Source of the DNA: Calditrichia bacterium
GTDB taxonomy: Bacteria > Calditrichota > Calditrichia > RBG-13-44-9
Length of the DNA stretch: 18,111 nucleotides
NCBI GenBank assembly: GCA_026991005.1
Contig: JALXCH010000343.1
Span: forward strand, 1 to 18,111
Direction: 5' to 3'
Under the pieces are notes generated by a model. The model saw nothing but the letters and a program-made list of their open reading frames with translations. It was not told the DNA's origin and did not search any database. Position 1 is the stretch's first letter. Every line of letters begins with the position of its first letter. Shown here in pieces: positions 6,062 through 14,731 of the stretch. The position numbers and the translations under genes are program-made.

Positions 6062-6125
6062 GGCATATCCCGACTAAAGCGCAAACATCCCTGTTTGCTT
6101 TCGGGATGAAATCGTCCACGATTTC
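6062..6125. repeat. Nested hairpins related to the CRISPR-invading element
   Basis: ATCCCGA (6067-6073) and TCGGGAT (6101-6107) enclose GCAAACA-TCCC-TGTTTGC (6081-6098). This has the same plan as the CRISPR insert, where GCACA-TCCC-TGTGC follows a CCCG/CGGG hairpin. A further perfect hairpin, GAAATCGT/ACGATTTC with a 2-nt loop, follows at 6108-6125. Confidence 0.65.
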
Positions 6126-6156
6126 AGGGTTTATAGGGGAGATAGGGGGTTGTTTT

Positions 6157-6188
6157 AATGAAAAATGAAAAATGAAAAATGAAAAATG
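6157..6188 (+). repeat. Short tandem repeat, AAAAATG x4
   Basis: Four perfect 7-nt units at 6161-6188, preceded by AATG. A shorter run of the same unit occurs near 6454-6470. A 7-nt period changes the reading frame with each unit, but no gene reads through it. Confidence 0.85.
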
Positions 6189-6736
6189 AGTATTGGTGTA
6201 AGTGTCATTCATGAATATTTTTCGAGCGGAGTATCTGGATAATTAGAATGTGCTCTCTGGATTACAAAGATGAACATTTTTTAGGCAGGGTGAGAGGCCA
6301 CGGAGTGGCCGACAGAATTTAGCCCATGGCGTTCAGCCATGGGAAAAGGAATTCACCCCCAACCCATTTTAATCCCGGAGGGACGGCAGGTGAAATTAAT
6401 AAATTTTGAATGTTTGATTTTGCAACCACAGAAGACACAGAGGACACTGGATGAAATGAAAAATGAAAAATTAACTCTTGTGAACTTTGTGTTGTTTTTA
6501 GCCCTCTGTTTCTGTTCGGGTAATTGAAAATTTGCGATTTGAGATTTGAATTTTGGAATTTGTGGGTTGGAATTTGGTATTTTTTTCTTGGGATTTGTTA
6601 TTTCGCTGTGCTCGCTGCGACCGCTGCGGTTTTTTGAATTTGAAATTTGTTGTTTGTATTTTATTATTGGTTGTGGGTATATTCTGCAGTTTCTAAAAAA
6701 TAATTCTTAATTTTTCCGAAATTGTGGGGGCACGAT

Positions 6737-8032
6737 ATGCTGGAGAGAATCTTTCATCTGCAGGAGAATGGGACGACGGTTAAAACCGAAATACTGGCGG
6801 GTTTTACCACGTTTATGACCATGGCCTACATTATTTTTGTGAATCCTTCCATCCTTTCGAAAACGGGAATGGATTTTGGAGCGGTGATGGTGGCAACCAT
6901 TGTCAGCTCCAGTCTGGCTATGCTGGTCATGGGATTCTGGGTGAATTACCCCTTTGCACTGGCACCGGGGATGGGGCTTAATGCATACTTTACCTACACC
7001 GTGTGTCTGGGAATGGGATACAGCTGGCAGGTCGCTCTGGGAGCGGTGTTTATTTCGGGGATTTTGTTCTTATTACTCACCATATTACGAATTCGGCAAC
7101 TGATTGTGGAAGCTATCCCGGACGTTTTGAAAATCTCCACCGCTGGAGGTATTGGGTTGTTCATTGCTTTCATCGGGCTGGAGAATGCCGGATTGGTGAA
7201 AGCGCATCCTGCCACGCTGGTGACGCTGGGCGAGCTTTCCGGGGTGAATGCCTGGATGACCATTCTGGGGGTGGTCATCATTGCCGTCCTCATGCACCGA
7301 CGGGTGAAAGGGGCGATTCTGTTTGGGATTATTGGGAACTGGCTGCTGGGATTACTTCTTGGCCTCACCCGGTACCAGGGGATATTTAGCCTCCCACCCG
7401 ATCCCTCCCCAACATTTTTACAGTTAGATATCGCCGGTGCGCTGAACACCGGATTGCTTACCATTATTTTCGCTTTCTTTTTCGTGGATTTATTCGATTC
7501 CACCGGTACTTTAATTGGCGTGGCGGAGCAGGCGGGGTTTATTAAGCCCAACGGCGATTTTCCCCGCGTAGGTCGTGCCCTGACCACCGATGCTGTAGGC
7601 ACGATTGCAGGGGCCATGCTGGGTACCTCCACCGTAACCGCCTACATCGAAAGCTCCGCAGGAGTGGCCGAAGGAGGACGCACGGGATTAACCACTGTCA
7701 CCGTAGCAGTGCTTTTCCTACTGGCGCTTTTCCTCTATCCGCTGGCGAAATCCATTCCTATTTTCGCCACCGCTCCGGCACTCATCGTCGTAGGTGCCCT
7801 GATGATGCAGCAGGTGGTTAAAGTAAACTGGAACGATATGTCCGAAGCAATTCCTGCGTTTTCGGTCATTCTCTTCATGCCCCTCACTTACAGTATTGCT
7901 AACGGAATTGCAGCCGGATTTATCCTTTATCCGGTCATTAAAGGGTTGTCCGGGCATTACCGGCAGGTGCACTGGCTAACCTGGATTCTGGGAATTTTGT
8001 TTGTATTGCGTTTCATTTTTCTCTCCTTTTAG
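6737..8032 (+). CDS. NCS2 family purine permease (AzgA/PbuG type)
   Basis: 431 residues, largely hydrophobic with 12-14 membrane segments; an inner-membrane, probably proton-coupled importer of adenine, guanine or hypoxanthine. Family signatures are complete: ENGTTVKTEILAGFTTFMTMAY near the start, APGMGLNAYF (76-85), VDLFDSTGTLIG in helix 8 (250-261) and GTSTVTAYIESSAGVAEGG in helix 10 (from 296). The ATG at 6737 is preferred because GTGGGGG lies about 6 nt before it and MLERIF is a typical start for the family; an in-frame TTG at 6722 would add five residues. The gene seems monocistronic. No purine salvage enzyme is in the window, and which purine is carried cannot be told from the sequence. 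Confidence 0.93.
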   Translation: MLERIFHLQENGTTVKTEILAGFTTFMTMAYIIFVNPSILSKTGMDFGAVMVATIVSSSLAMLVMGFWVNYPFALAPGMGLNAYFTYTVCLGMGYSWQVALGAVFISGILFLLLTILRIRQLIVEAIPDVLKISTAGGIGLFIAFIGLENAGLVKAHPATLVTLGELSGVNAWMTILGVVIIAVLMHRRVKGAILFGIIGNWLLGLLLGLTRYQGIFSLPPDPSPTFLQLDIAGALNTGLLTIIFAFFFVDLFDSTGTLIGVAEQAGFIKPNGDFPRVGRALTTDAVGTIAGAMLGTSTVTAYIESSAGVAEGGRTGLTTVTVAVLFLLALFLYPLAKSIPIFATAPALIVVGALMMQQVVKVNWNDMSEAIPAFSVILFMPLTYSIANGIAAGFILYPVIKGLSGHYRQVHWLTWILGILFVLRFIFLSF

Positions 8033-8186
8033 CGAGAGGGGCGAGCAGCATCTACTAAACCGACTCAACTTAAAAATTGCCTTCTGGTATTTGTCCCGCA
8101 GCGCACAATAGGGAGAAGGATTACAATTATTTTTGTATTTATCTTTGAACCAGATACAAAAACCCAAACAGATGGAGGAAGTTACT

Positions 8187-9824
8187 GTGGAATATTCAAT
8201 CAGTCCTACGGGAGAAGAGTTTCCTTTACCGAAACCGGAAGATTACCCTAAAGAATTTGCCCGGGTCAAAGCGCTGGTGGATGAACAGCGCCAGATGGGT
8301 CGCGAAATTGTGGTGGTGATGGGTGTAGGATTTGTTGGTGTGGTGATGGCAGCGATTGTGGCCGATACGGTGGATAAGCAAACCGGGGAACCAAACAAAT
8401 TTGTGATTGGCATGCAGCGACCCAGCGTTCGCAGTTACTGGAAAATTCCCATCATCAATCGGGGCATTTCTCCGGTTAAAGCGGAAGACCCGGAAGTGGA
8501 GCCGATGATTCGCCGCACGGTGCTGGAAAAGAAAACGTTAACAGCCACGTTTACCTACGATGTACTCTCCCTGGCCGATGTGGTGGTGGTGGATGTGCAG
8601 TGCGATTATCTAAAGAATTCTCTGGGAAATGTGCGCACCGGCGAGGTGGAGATGAACGCACTGGAGAAATCGTTCGAAATTATCGCCAAACACATTCAAC
8701 CCCATGCGCTGGTGCTTATTGAAACCACTGTGGCGCCGGGGACTACCGAACAGGTGGCTTATCCCATTATGCGCAAGATTTTCCGGCAGCGGGGTATCCA
8801 GAGCGATCCGTTGCTGGCGCACAGCTACGAGCGGGTTATGCCCGGACGTAACTACGTGGCCAGCATCCGCGACTTCTGGCGGGTGTGCAGCGGGATTAAT
8901 GAAGAGGCGCGAAATCGCGTGGTGAAATTCCTGAACGAGGTGCTCAACACCGAAAAATATCCGCTTACGGTACTGGATCGTCCTATCGAAAGCGAAACGG
9001 CGAAGATCGTGGAGAATAGCTATCGCGCAACAATTCTGGCGTTTATGGATGAATGGAGCCGCTTTGCCGAACGCAACGGAGTGGATTTGATTAAGGTGAT
9101 TGAAGCCATTAAGGTTCGTCCTACGCATAACAATATTTTGTTTCCCGGTCCGGGCATAGGAGGATACTGTTTGCCCAAGGATGGCGGACTGGGTATGTGG
9201 GCTTACAAGCACATTTTGGGATTCGAAGACGACATTTTTCGCATCACTCCCATGGCTATCGATATTAACGACACGCGGGGATTACATGCGGCACAGCTGG
9301 TACGAGATGCGTTACGGGATATGCACAAGCCCATTGCCGCCGCCGAGGTGCTGATTTTAGGAGCTTCCTATCGGGAAGATGTGGGCGACACCCGGTACAG
9401 TGGTTCGGAGATCGTTGCCCGCAAACTCTCGGAGATGGGGGCGGAAATCCGGGTGCACGATCCTTATGTGGATCACTGGTGGGAACTGGAGAAGCAGGAC
9501 ACTTATCCCGGCGAAGGGCACAGCCGCAAGAAATTCTTCCGCAATCAGGAAAAATTGAAAGAAGTGCGAGTGCAGAAGGATTTGAAGGCGGCTCTAAAAG
9601 ATGCGGATGCCGTGGTATTTGCCGTGCGCCACAAACCATACCTGGAACTGGAACCGGATGAAGTGGTGGAAGCCATCGGTAAACCGGCAGCCATTGTGGA
9701 TGCTTTTGGTATTTTGAGTGACGAAAAAATTCGCCGCTACCTGGAACTGGGCTGCGAGGTGAAAGCCATGGGCCGCGGACATATCTCGCGAATTAAAGAG
9801 CAGGTGCAGCAGGATAATAATTGA
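8187..9824 (+). CDS. UDP-sugar 6-dehydrogenase family protein, long form
   Basis: About 545 residues, of the UDP-glucose/GDP-mannose dehydrogenase family, which oxidises the C6 alcohol of a nucleotide sugar to the uronic acid with two NAD+. The N-terminal Rossmann motif is GVGFVG (46-51). ETTVAPGTT (179-187) and ERVMPGRN (215-222) follow, then the central-domain lysine and asparagine in ETAKIVENSYRA and the catalytic loop GPGIGGYCLPKDGG with nucleophile Cys328. The C-terminal domain includes LGASYREDVGDTRYS. The motif ERVMPGRN favours UDP-N-acetyl-hexosamine dehydrogenases (WecC/Ugd relatives), but the substrate is not proven. At 545 residues it is about 100 longer than usual, with an extra ~40 residues before the Rossmann fold and an insertion after VHDPYVDHWWE. 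GTG at 8187 is chosen because GGAGG lies 8 nt before it; ATG at 8172 lacks a ribosome site but would add five residues. No other glycan gene is nearby. Confidence 0.9.
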   Translation: MEYSISPTGEEFPLPKPEDYPKEFARVKALVDEQRQMGREIVVVMGVGFVGVVMAAIVADTVDKQTGEPNKFVIGMQRPSVRSYWKIPIINRGISPVKAEDPEVEPMIRRTVLEKKTLTATFTYDVLSLADVVVVDVQCDYLKNSLGNVRTGEVEMNALEKSFEIIAKHIQPHALVLIETTVAPGTTEQVAYPIMRKIFRQRGIQSDPLLAHSYERVMPGRNYVASIRDFWRVCSGINEEARNRVVKFLNEVLNTEKYPLTVLDRPIESETAKIVENSYRATILAFMDEWSRFAERNGVDLIKVIEAIKVRPTHNNILFPGPGIGGYCLPKDGGLGMWAYKHILGFEDDIFRITPMAIDINDTRGLHAAQLVRDALRDMHKPIAAAEVLILGASYREDVGDTRYSGSEIVARKLSEMGAEIRVHDPYVDHWWELEKQDTYPGEGHSRKKFFRNQEKLKEVRVQKDLKAALKDADAVVFAVRHKPYLELEPDEVVEAIGKPAAIVDAFGILSDEKIRRYLELGCEVKAMGRGHISRIKEQVQQDNN

Positions 9825-9915
9825 GTTCTGTACCACCCGGAATGGCACCAATGGTCAGGTTTACCGGGTGCTTTGGATGGAATCAGGAAGGCGAAAAATT
9901 GATTCATTCATTCGG

Positions 9916-9946
9916 ATTCCCCGGTGTTTTGAAAATGCCGGGGAAT
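9916..9946 (+). terminator. Terminator-like hairpin after the sugar dehydrogenase gene
   Basis: ATTCCCCGG (9916-9924) pairs perfectly with CCGGGGAAT (9938-9946) around a 13-nt loop. It is not followed by a clear T-run, so it may stabilise the 3' end rather than terminate. A second inverted repeat, CACCCGG/CCGGGTG (9834-9870), lies closer to the stop codon. Confidence 0.4.
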
Positions 9947-9976
9947 TTCAATTAAAAAAACATTGATTTTACTTTA

Positions 9977-10004
9977 ACCACGAATAACACGAATAAACAC
10001 GAAT
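9977..10004 (-). repeat. Dispersed ATTCGTG-rich repeat
   Basis: On the minus strand this 28-nt stretch matches 2635-2662 and 2941-2968 with a single mismatch. It consists of three ATTCGTG words at short intervals. It is non-coding, and similar sequences are widespread in intergenic regions of environmental bacteria (from memory). Confidence 0.75.
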
Positions 10005-10007
10005 TAA

Positions 10008-10146
10008 GCTTCGCTCCAGGCTATCTTTCTAACTGGAGGCTGTCTACACTTTGCAGTTTTCGGAATATCCTATTGTTCCTGCGGAGGGGGGGGTGGGAGT
10101 GTAGCGGCAACATAGGATTCGGAAAGATAGCCCCGGGGCTTCGCTC
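10008..10146. mobile_element. Candidate MITE-like element flanked by 9-bp direct repeats
   Basis: GCTTCGCTC occurs at 10008-10016 and again at 10138-10146. Just inside are inverted repeats GGCTATCTTTC (10019-10029) and GAAAGATAGCC (10122-10132), a perfect 11-bp pair. The interior also contains weaker inverted similarity around CCTATTGTT/AACATAGG and a run of eight G (10086-10093). The 121-bp unit has no coding capacity. The direct repeats could be a target-site duplication. The tips outside the inverted repeats differ in length (2 vs 5 nt), so the boundaries are not certain. Confidence 0.4.
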
Positions 10147-10529
10147 TGGGAATTGTTTTAATGTATGGCTCTGTCCCAGAAGAATTTATATCCGGAGAAT
10201 TCCTTTCGGGGCGGGAAAAGAACAACGTTTAATAGAATATTCAAAAAACAACTACGAACCATGCGCTTTCGCTGTACACGTTCCAATTTACTGATTAGCA
10301 AAACCTATCTGGGTGATATTGATGTAAATTTTTTTGCTCTGGAACGCCCATTTGCTGCTTGTTCTTCTGATGGCGGTTCTTTTCCCGGGGGGATTTACCC
10401 CAGGCTATCCATAGCCGAATTTTTCGAGCTCTGGTTGTCGTATAATTGATAATTTTATTTCAACACAATTTCACAAATCCATGTTAGAGCCATGCCACGA
10501 AAGAGGGTACATCTTTGCTCATCCCATGG

Positions 10530-10769
10530 GAAATTTCCGGCGGAATCGTCCTGGAGGTTCGGAAAAGGATGCATAACGAAGAATTTGTGGACAGAACCTG
10601 AATGGGGGACAGCATCCTGTTGGACAATCAGCCTGTGGGTGGAACCCGGGTATTCTTACAATTTTTACCAGAATATAGAAGGATGGTAAAATTTAAAGAA
10701 GCCCAGAAAAACGCCCTCTCTCTGAAAAGGATTAAGTGGATTTTTCCTACCCATTCAATTATTCTTTAG
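10530..10769 (+). pseudogene. Possible remnant of a histidine-kinase C-terminus
   Basis: One plus frame reads ISGGIVLEVRKRMHNEEF, then a TGA at 10599-10601, then continues in the same frame as MGDSILLDNQPVGGTRVFLQ and ends at 10769. The second part resembles the last strand and G2-type glycine box of histidine-kinase ATPase domains (GG.I.v.n.p.gGT...f..LP). The similarity is short and weak; no upstream H box or N box was seen. It could equally be chance. Confidence 0.2.
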
Positions 10770-10896
10770 CAAATTCCGGAAATAAAAATTTAACAGGTAT
10801 CGGATTTTAAGTAAATTCATTAATTTTGTGTAATTGAAATTTACCATTTGTTCAACTTGGTGAATTTACATTCTTTTAAAAATAACAGGAGGTATC

Positions 10897-13800
10897 ATGC
10901 GTTATTTTTATGGATTTATTCTGATAATGCTTTTTATAGGGAATCGTTTTCTCCCTGCTGAAGAAGCTTATTTACTTCATTATCCGGATATTTACGGCAA
11001 CACCGTGGTCTTCAGCTACCACGGAGATTTGTGGAAGGCGGAACTCCCAGACGGCGAAGCTGTCCGGTTAACCACCCATCCCGGTGAGGAAACATCCCCT
11101 CATTTTTCTCCGGACGGAAAATGGATTGCATTCACTGGGGAATATGATGGAAACCGTGATGTGTACGTGATGCCAGCAGAAGGAGGTGAACCCCGTCGAC
11201 TTACTTACCACGGAAGTACGGATATGGCTATTGGCTGGAGTCCCGATGGTAAAAAGGTACTTTTTGCTTCGGAACGGGACGCAGGTTATGTGCGACCTTT
11301 CGTTTATCAGGTCAGTGTGAATGGGGGTTTCCCGGAAAAACTCCCCATTTACCGTGCGGCCTGGGTGAGCTTCAGTCCCGATGGTAAAAAAGTAGCGTTT
11401 AACCGGCGAGCGGGTCAATTCCGCAACTGGAAGCGCTATCGGGGTGGCGAAGCCCAGGATGTGTGGATTGGTGATTTGACCACGGGAAAGTTTCGGAACA
11501 TTACCGCCGATTTTCCCGGAATTGACCAGCGTCCCCTCTGGATTGGGGAGGAAATCTTCTTTGTTTCCGATCGAGAATTGAACGTTGCCAACCTTTGGAG
11601 CTACAACGTCCGCACCGGTACCTTTTCTCGAAAAACTGACTTCACCGATTTCGCTGTGTACACCCCGGAAACCGATGGAAAATCCATTGTATTCGAACAC
11701 GCCGGTCGATTGTACCGATACCAGATTGCCACCGGAAAAACAGAATTGCTACAAATTCACATTCATTCCGATAACTGGCAATTGCGTCCCACTTTTGTAA
11801 ATCCTTCCAAACATCTGGGAGGGTTTTCCGTTTCGCCGGATGGTAAATGGGCAGCGGTGGAAGCGCGAGGGGATATCTACAAAATCTATCGGAAATCTGG
11901 CAAATGGGTCAACCTCACAAAAACTCAGGGCATTCGGGAACGGTATCCCGTTATTTCCCCGAATGGTAAACAGATTGCCTATTTCTCTGATAAAACAGGA
12001 GAATATCAGTTGTATGTGCAATCGGTTGAGACTTCCGGAGAAGCCCGACAACTCACACGAAATCTGAAAACCTACCCTTACCACCCGGTGTGGTCGCCGG
12101 ATGGAAAGAAGTTACTTTTTGGCGACAAAGACTATCGGTTACGCATTGTGGATGTAAACAGCGGCAAAATTCAGGAAATTGACCGGTGTACCTATCAAAA
12201 AGATTACGAATTTTTCTGGGAAATCAGCGAATACGATTGGTCGCCGGACAGCCGCTGGGTGGTGTATTCCAAAGTACAGCCCAATTTGAACAGCGCAATT
12301 TATCTGTATTCATTGGAGAAAGGAAAAAGCTACCGCATCACCGATGGGAGTCACGACGATTTCTATCCCGTTTTCGATAAAAACGGTAAATATCTTTATT
12401 TCATTTCCCAGCGACACTTTCAACCGGCACTCGATCCCTCGGAAGACAATTTCATTATTTCCCGGATGAGTCAGGTGTATTGCGTGCAATTGCGAGCAGG
12501 CGAAAAACCACCTTTCCGGAAAGATGAAGAGGAGAGCGACGAATCCGGTGAAGGAACGGCGCAAAACGATACCACTTTCCGCATCGATTTAACCGGAATT
12601 GAACAGCGCATTTACCGTGTACCCATCGACCCCGGGAACTTCAAGAAATTGGGCGCAGGTAAAAGCGTGGTGCTGGTGATGGGAAAAGAGCGGTTTGGTT
12701 TCCCCGGAATCGAAGAATTTTTCAATCCCGGCAGCGTACAGGACTATTTCATTAAAGCTTACGATTTAAACACCAGCAAACAAATTACGGTGCTTAAAAA
12801 GGTAGGGGATTTTAGTGTAAATCCGCAGGGGCATCATCTAATTTACCGCAGTGGAGAGACGGTAGGCATCATCGGGCTGGAATCGGTTCAGAACCATGCG
12901 GTAGGTGATGGGAAATTGAAATTGAGCAAATTGGAGATGCGGCTGAATCCCCGGGCCGAATGGCGGCAGATATTTCATGAAGTCTGGCGCTGGTATCGGG
13001 ATTTCTTTTATGATCCGGATATGCATGGGGTGAACTGGAAGAATGTTCGAAAAGCATACGAACCGCTGCTGGCCGGGGTGAAAAATCGCAATGAGTTGAA
13101 TGGTCTGTTACGAGAAATGGTGGGCGAAATTTGTGCCTCGCACATGTACATTTTTGGCGGTGAGCAAGATGAGCGTGGTGGAACGACTCAACATATTGGC
13201 ACGGGATTGTTAGGAGTGGATATTGTACCGGATTCCGGAGCGGGTTTGTACCGCATTGTTAAAATTTATCGGGGAGCCAGTTACGAGAAACGCTTGCGAA
13301 GTCCTTTAAATGCTCCAGATGTGCAGGTGAGGGAAGGAGATTACCTCTGGGCAATCGATGGGCAGCGAATTTCTACAAAAGAAAATTATTTAAAATATCT
13401 GGTGAACAAAAACAACAAAGAAGTAGAAATCACCGTAGTGAGTTCCCCGGAAGCGAAAGATCGCCGTACCTTCCGCATTAAAACGCTCTCTTCCGAAAGG
13501 GCTTTACGACGCTACGAATGGGTAAAATCCCGGGAAGCACTGGTGGCAAAATGGAGCAACGGACAAATTGGGTACATCCACATGGATGATATGGATGAAA
13601 AAGGGCTGGCACAGTTTGAAGAAGGCTGGAAAGCCAACAAATACAAAAAGGGACTCATTCTGGATGTTCGCTACAACGGTGGTGGCTTCACCAATTATTT
13701 TGTGATTGATAAGCTGGAGCGGAAGCTGGTTTTTGGTACCAGGACGCGCGATTTCCATCCCATGCGCTTTCCCATGGTGGTGAGCAATGCCTATATGGCT

Positions 13801-14166
13801 GCGATTATCAACGAATTTACCGGCTCGGATGGGGAATTGTTTACCGAGCATTTTAAAGCCCGGAAGATGGGTAAGGTTTTTGGTGTGCGTACCTGGGGTG
13901 GACTTATTGGCATCATCAATGCGTTGCAAACCGTGGATGGCGGCATTGCAGTGCAACCCAATGTCGGTTTTTACAACTGGAAAGGGCAATGGATTGTGGA
14001 AAACCACGGCGCCGATCCGGATGTGGTGGTGGATATTACCCCGGAAGACGGATTAGCGGGACGTGATCCCCAATTGCGTCAAGCTGTGGATTATTTGATG
14101 GAAGAAATCAAAAAGAGTGAACCGCAATTACCATCACCCCCGCCATTTCCGAAAAGCAAACCGTAA
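10897..14166 (+). CDS. Secreted tricorn-like protease (peptidase family S41)
   Basis: 1089 residues, the normal size for tricorn-type proteases. An N-terminal signal peptide (hydrophobic residues 5-20, likely cleaved near LPA-EEA) sends it to the periplasm or beyond. Residues ~25-330 and ~310-690 are beta-propeller sequence with repeated FSPDGKWIAF and WSPDGKKLLF motifs (PD40/WD40-like). A PDZ-like segment lies near 760-870 and the S41 catalytic core near 900-1060. The tricorn catalytic residues can be placed: Ser748-His749 (ASHMYI), Ser977 in TGSDGE, and Glu1035 in WIVENHG, with LDVRYNGGG (922-930) as oxyanion region. Thus it is probably an active serine protease that trims peptides to short pieces. 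AGGAGG stands 4 nt before the ATG. A hairpin follows the stop codon. The gene appears monocistronic. Confidence 0.93.
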   Translation: MRYFYGFILIMLFIGNRFLPAEEAYLLHYPDIYGNTVVFSYHGDLWKAELPDGEAVRLTTHPGEETSPHFSPDGKWIAFTGEYDGNRDVYVMPAEGGEPRRLTYHGSTDMAIGWSPDGKKVLFASERDAGYVRPFVYQVSVNGGFPEKLPIYRAAWVSFSPDGKKVAFNRRAGQFRNWKRYRGGEAQDVWIGDLTTGKFRNITADFPGIDQRPLWIGEEIFFVSDRELNVANLWSYNVRTGTFSRKTDFTDFAVYTPETDGKSIVFEHAGRLYRYQIATGKTELLQIHIHSDNWQLRPTFVNPSKHLGGFSVSPDGKWAAVEARGDIYKIYRKSGKWVNLTKTQGIRERYPVISPNGKQIAYFSDKTGEYQLYVQSVETSGEARQLTRNLKTYPYHPVWSPDGKKLLFGDKDYRLRIVDVNSGKIQEIDRCTYQKDYEFFWEISEYDWSPDSRWVVYSKVQPNLNSAIYLYSLEKGKSYRITDGSHDDFYPVFDKNGKYLYFISQRHFQPALDPSEDNFIISRMSQVYCVQLRAGEKPPFRKDEEESDESGEGTAQNDTTFRIDLTGIEQRIYRVPIDPGNFKKLGAGKSVVLVMGKERFGFPGIEEFFNPGSVQDYFIKAYDLNTSKQITVLKKVGDFSVNPQGHHLIYRSGETVGIIGLESVQNHAVGDGKLKLSKLEMRLNPRAEWRQIFHEVWRWYRDFFYDPDMHGVNWKNVRKAYEPLLAGVKNRNELNGLLREMVGEICASHMYIFGGEQDERGGTTQHIGTGLLGVDIVPDSGAGLYRIVKIYRGASYEKRLRSPLNAPDVQVREGDYLWAIDGQRISTKENYLKYLVNKNNKEVEITVVSSPEAKDRRTFRIKTLSSERALRRYEWVKSREALVAKWSNGQIGYIHMDDMDEKGLAQFEEGWKANKYKKGLILDVRYNGGGFTNYFVIDKLERKLVFGTRTRDFHPMRFPMVVSNAYMAAIINEFTGSDGELFTEHFKARKMGKVFGVRTWGGLIGIINALQTVDGGIAVQPNVGFYNWKGQWIVENHGADPDVVVDITPEDGLAGRDPQLRQAVDYLMEEIKKSEPQLPSPPPFPKSKP

Positions 14167-14186
14167 TCGGAAACTCGTGTTAAGTA

Positions 14187-14217
14187 GGCTGGAGGGGGAG
14201 TAAATCCTCCTCCAACC
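14187..14217 (+). terminator. Terminator-like hairpin after the tricorn-like protease gene
   Basis: GGCTGGAGGGGGA (14187-14199) and TCCTCCTCCAACC (14205-14217) form a 13-bp stem with one mismatch and one G-T pair around a 5-nt loop. It lies 20 bp after the stop codon, followed by the T-rich GGTTTAATAATTT. It is probably a transcription terminator. Confidence 0.6.
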
Positions 14218-14731
14218 GGTTTAATAATTTCATGTTAATTTTGTTGAACAAAGAGGTTTCAACATGCTTGCAAACTTGCCTGGCAGCGTAGTTAAAAATT
14301 TACATTTGTAAAAAATGTTTAATCAAAGGAAAAAAGGTAAGAATACCCGTTTTCCTAAAATTCTCAAGGATTCAGGATTGATTAAAAATCTTTGGTTTAA
14401 ATTTCTTCTTTAAATCACTCTTATTTGTTCTGGAAAAATCTAAATAATCACTTTAATTTGTTAAAAAATTTTACATAATCTGACTATTATGGAAATGGAA
14501 AATGTTGATTTTAATATGAGCATTTCAGTTGATTTCCGGGAAATGTTTAAATTTTGTTCATGAAATCAACAGTATGGTTCAAATTTCGTCAGTAATAAGC
14601 ACTGAAACATGTCAATCACGACCATTTTTCTAACTATTGTCTCATTTTCTGTACCCCCTGTGGTCGCTCTCTATTGGTACAAAAATTGTATTATCGATAA
14701 TAACGTTCTTTTCGATAAAAGGAGGTGTAGG
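14218..14731. other. AT-rich upstream region of the type IX-sorted protein gene
   Basis: About 500 bp of strongly AT-rich sequence without a convincing gene; it must contain the promoter of the following gene. The last part has a perfect palindrome TTATCGATAA (14691-14700), and TCGATAA recurs at 14712-14718 directly before the ribosome site, so TTATCGA/TCGATAA can pair. An open frame continues upstream of the chosen start to 14609 but has no ribosome site. Confidence 0.5.

Larger units (their letters stand above)
6045..6736. other. Repeat-rich intergenic region upstream of the purine permease
   Basis: Besides the hairpins at 6062-6125 and the tandem repeat at 6157-6188, this region holds GGCCAC/GTGGCC with a 3-nt loop (6296-6310), CCCATGGC/GCCATGGG with loop GTTCA (6323-6343), an ACCACAGAAGACACAGAGG-type dispersed sequence (6424-6446), and a low-complexity stretch built of TTTGAATTTGG-like words (about 6530-6660). 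The pieces look like unrelated dispersed non-coding repeats. No riboswitch of the purine class could be recognised before the permease gene. Confidence 0.6.
9825..10896. other. Gene-poor region between sugar dehydrogenase and tricorn-like protease
   Basis: Apart from the hairpins, dispersed repeat and MITE-like element listed separately, about 700 bp (10147-10896) contain only short open frames without ribosome sites or recognisable similarity. A CCCCGGGG/CCCC-type repeat with CAGGCTATC lies near 10385-10410 and shares CCAGGCTATC with the MITE-like element. The last 100 bp are AT-rich and should carry the promoter of the protease gene. Confidence 0.55.

Noticed and set aside
6339..6527. 62-residue open frame upstream of the purine permease
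   Set aside because: It is composed of dispersed repeat sequence and lacks a ribosome site.
10073..10689. Three plus-strand open frames of 65-94 residues
   Set aside because: They overlap the MITE-like element or low-quality sequence, have no ribosome sites and no recognisable family.
14609..14731. N-terminal extension of 41 residues for the type IX-sorted protein
   Set aside because: A strong ribosome site and a canonical signal peptide mark the ATG at 14732; the extension has no ribosome site.
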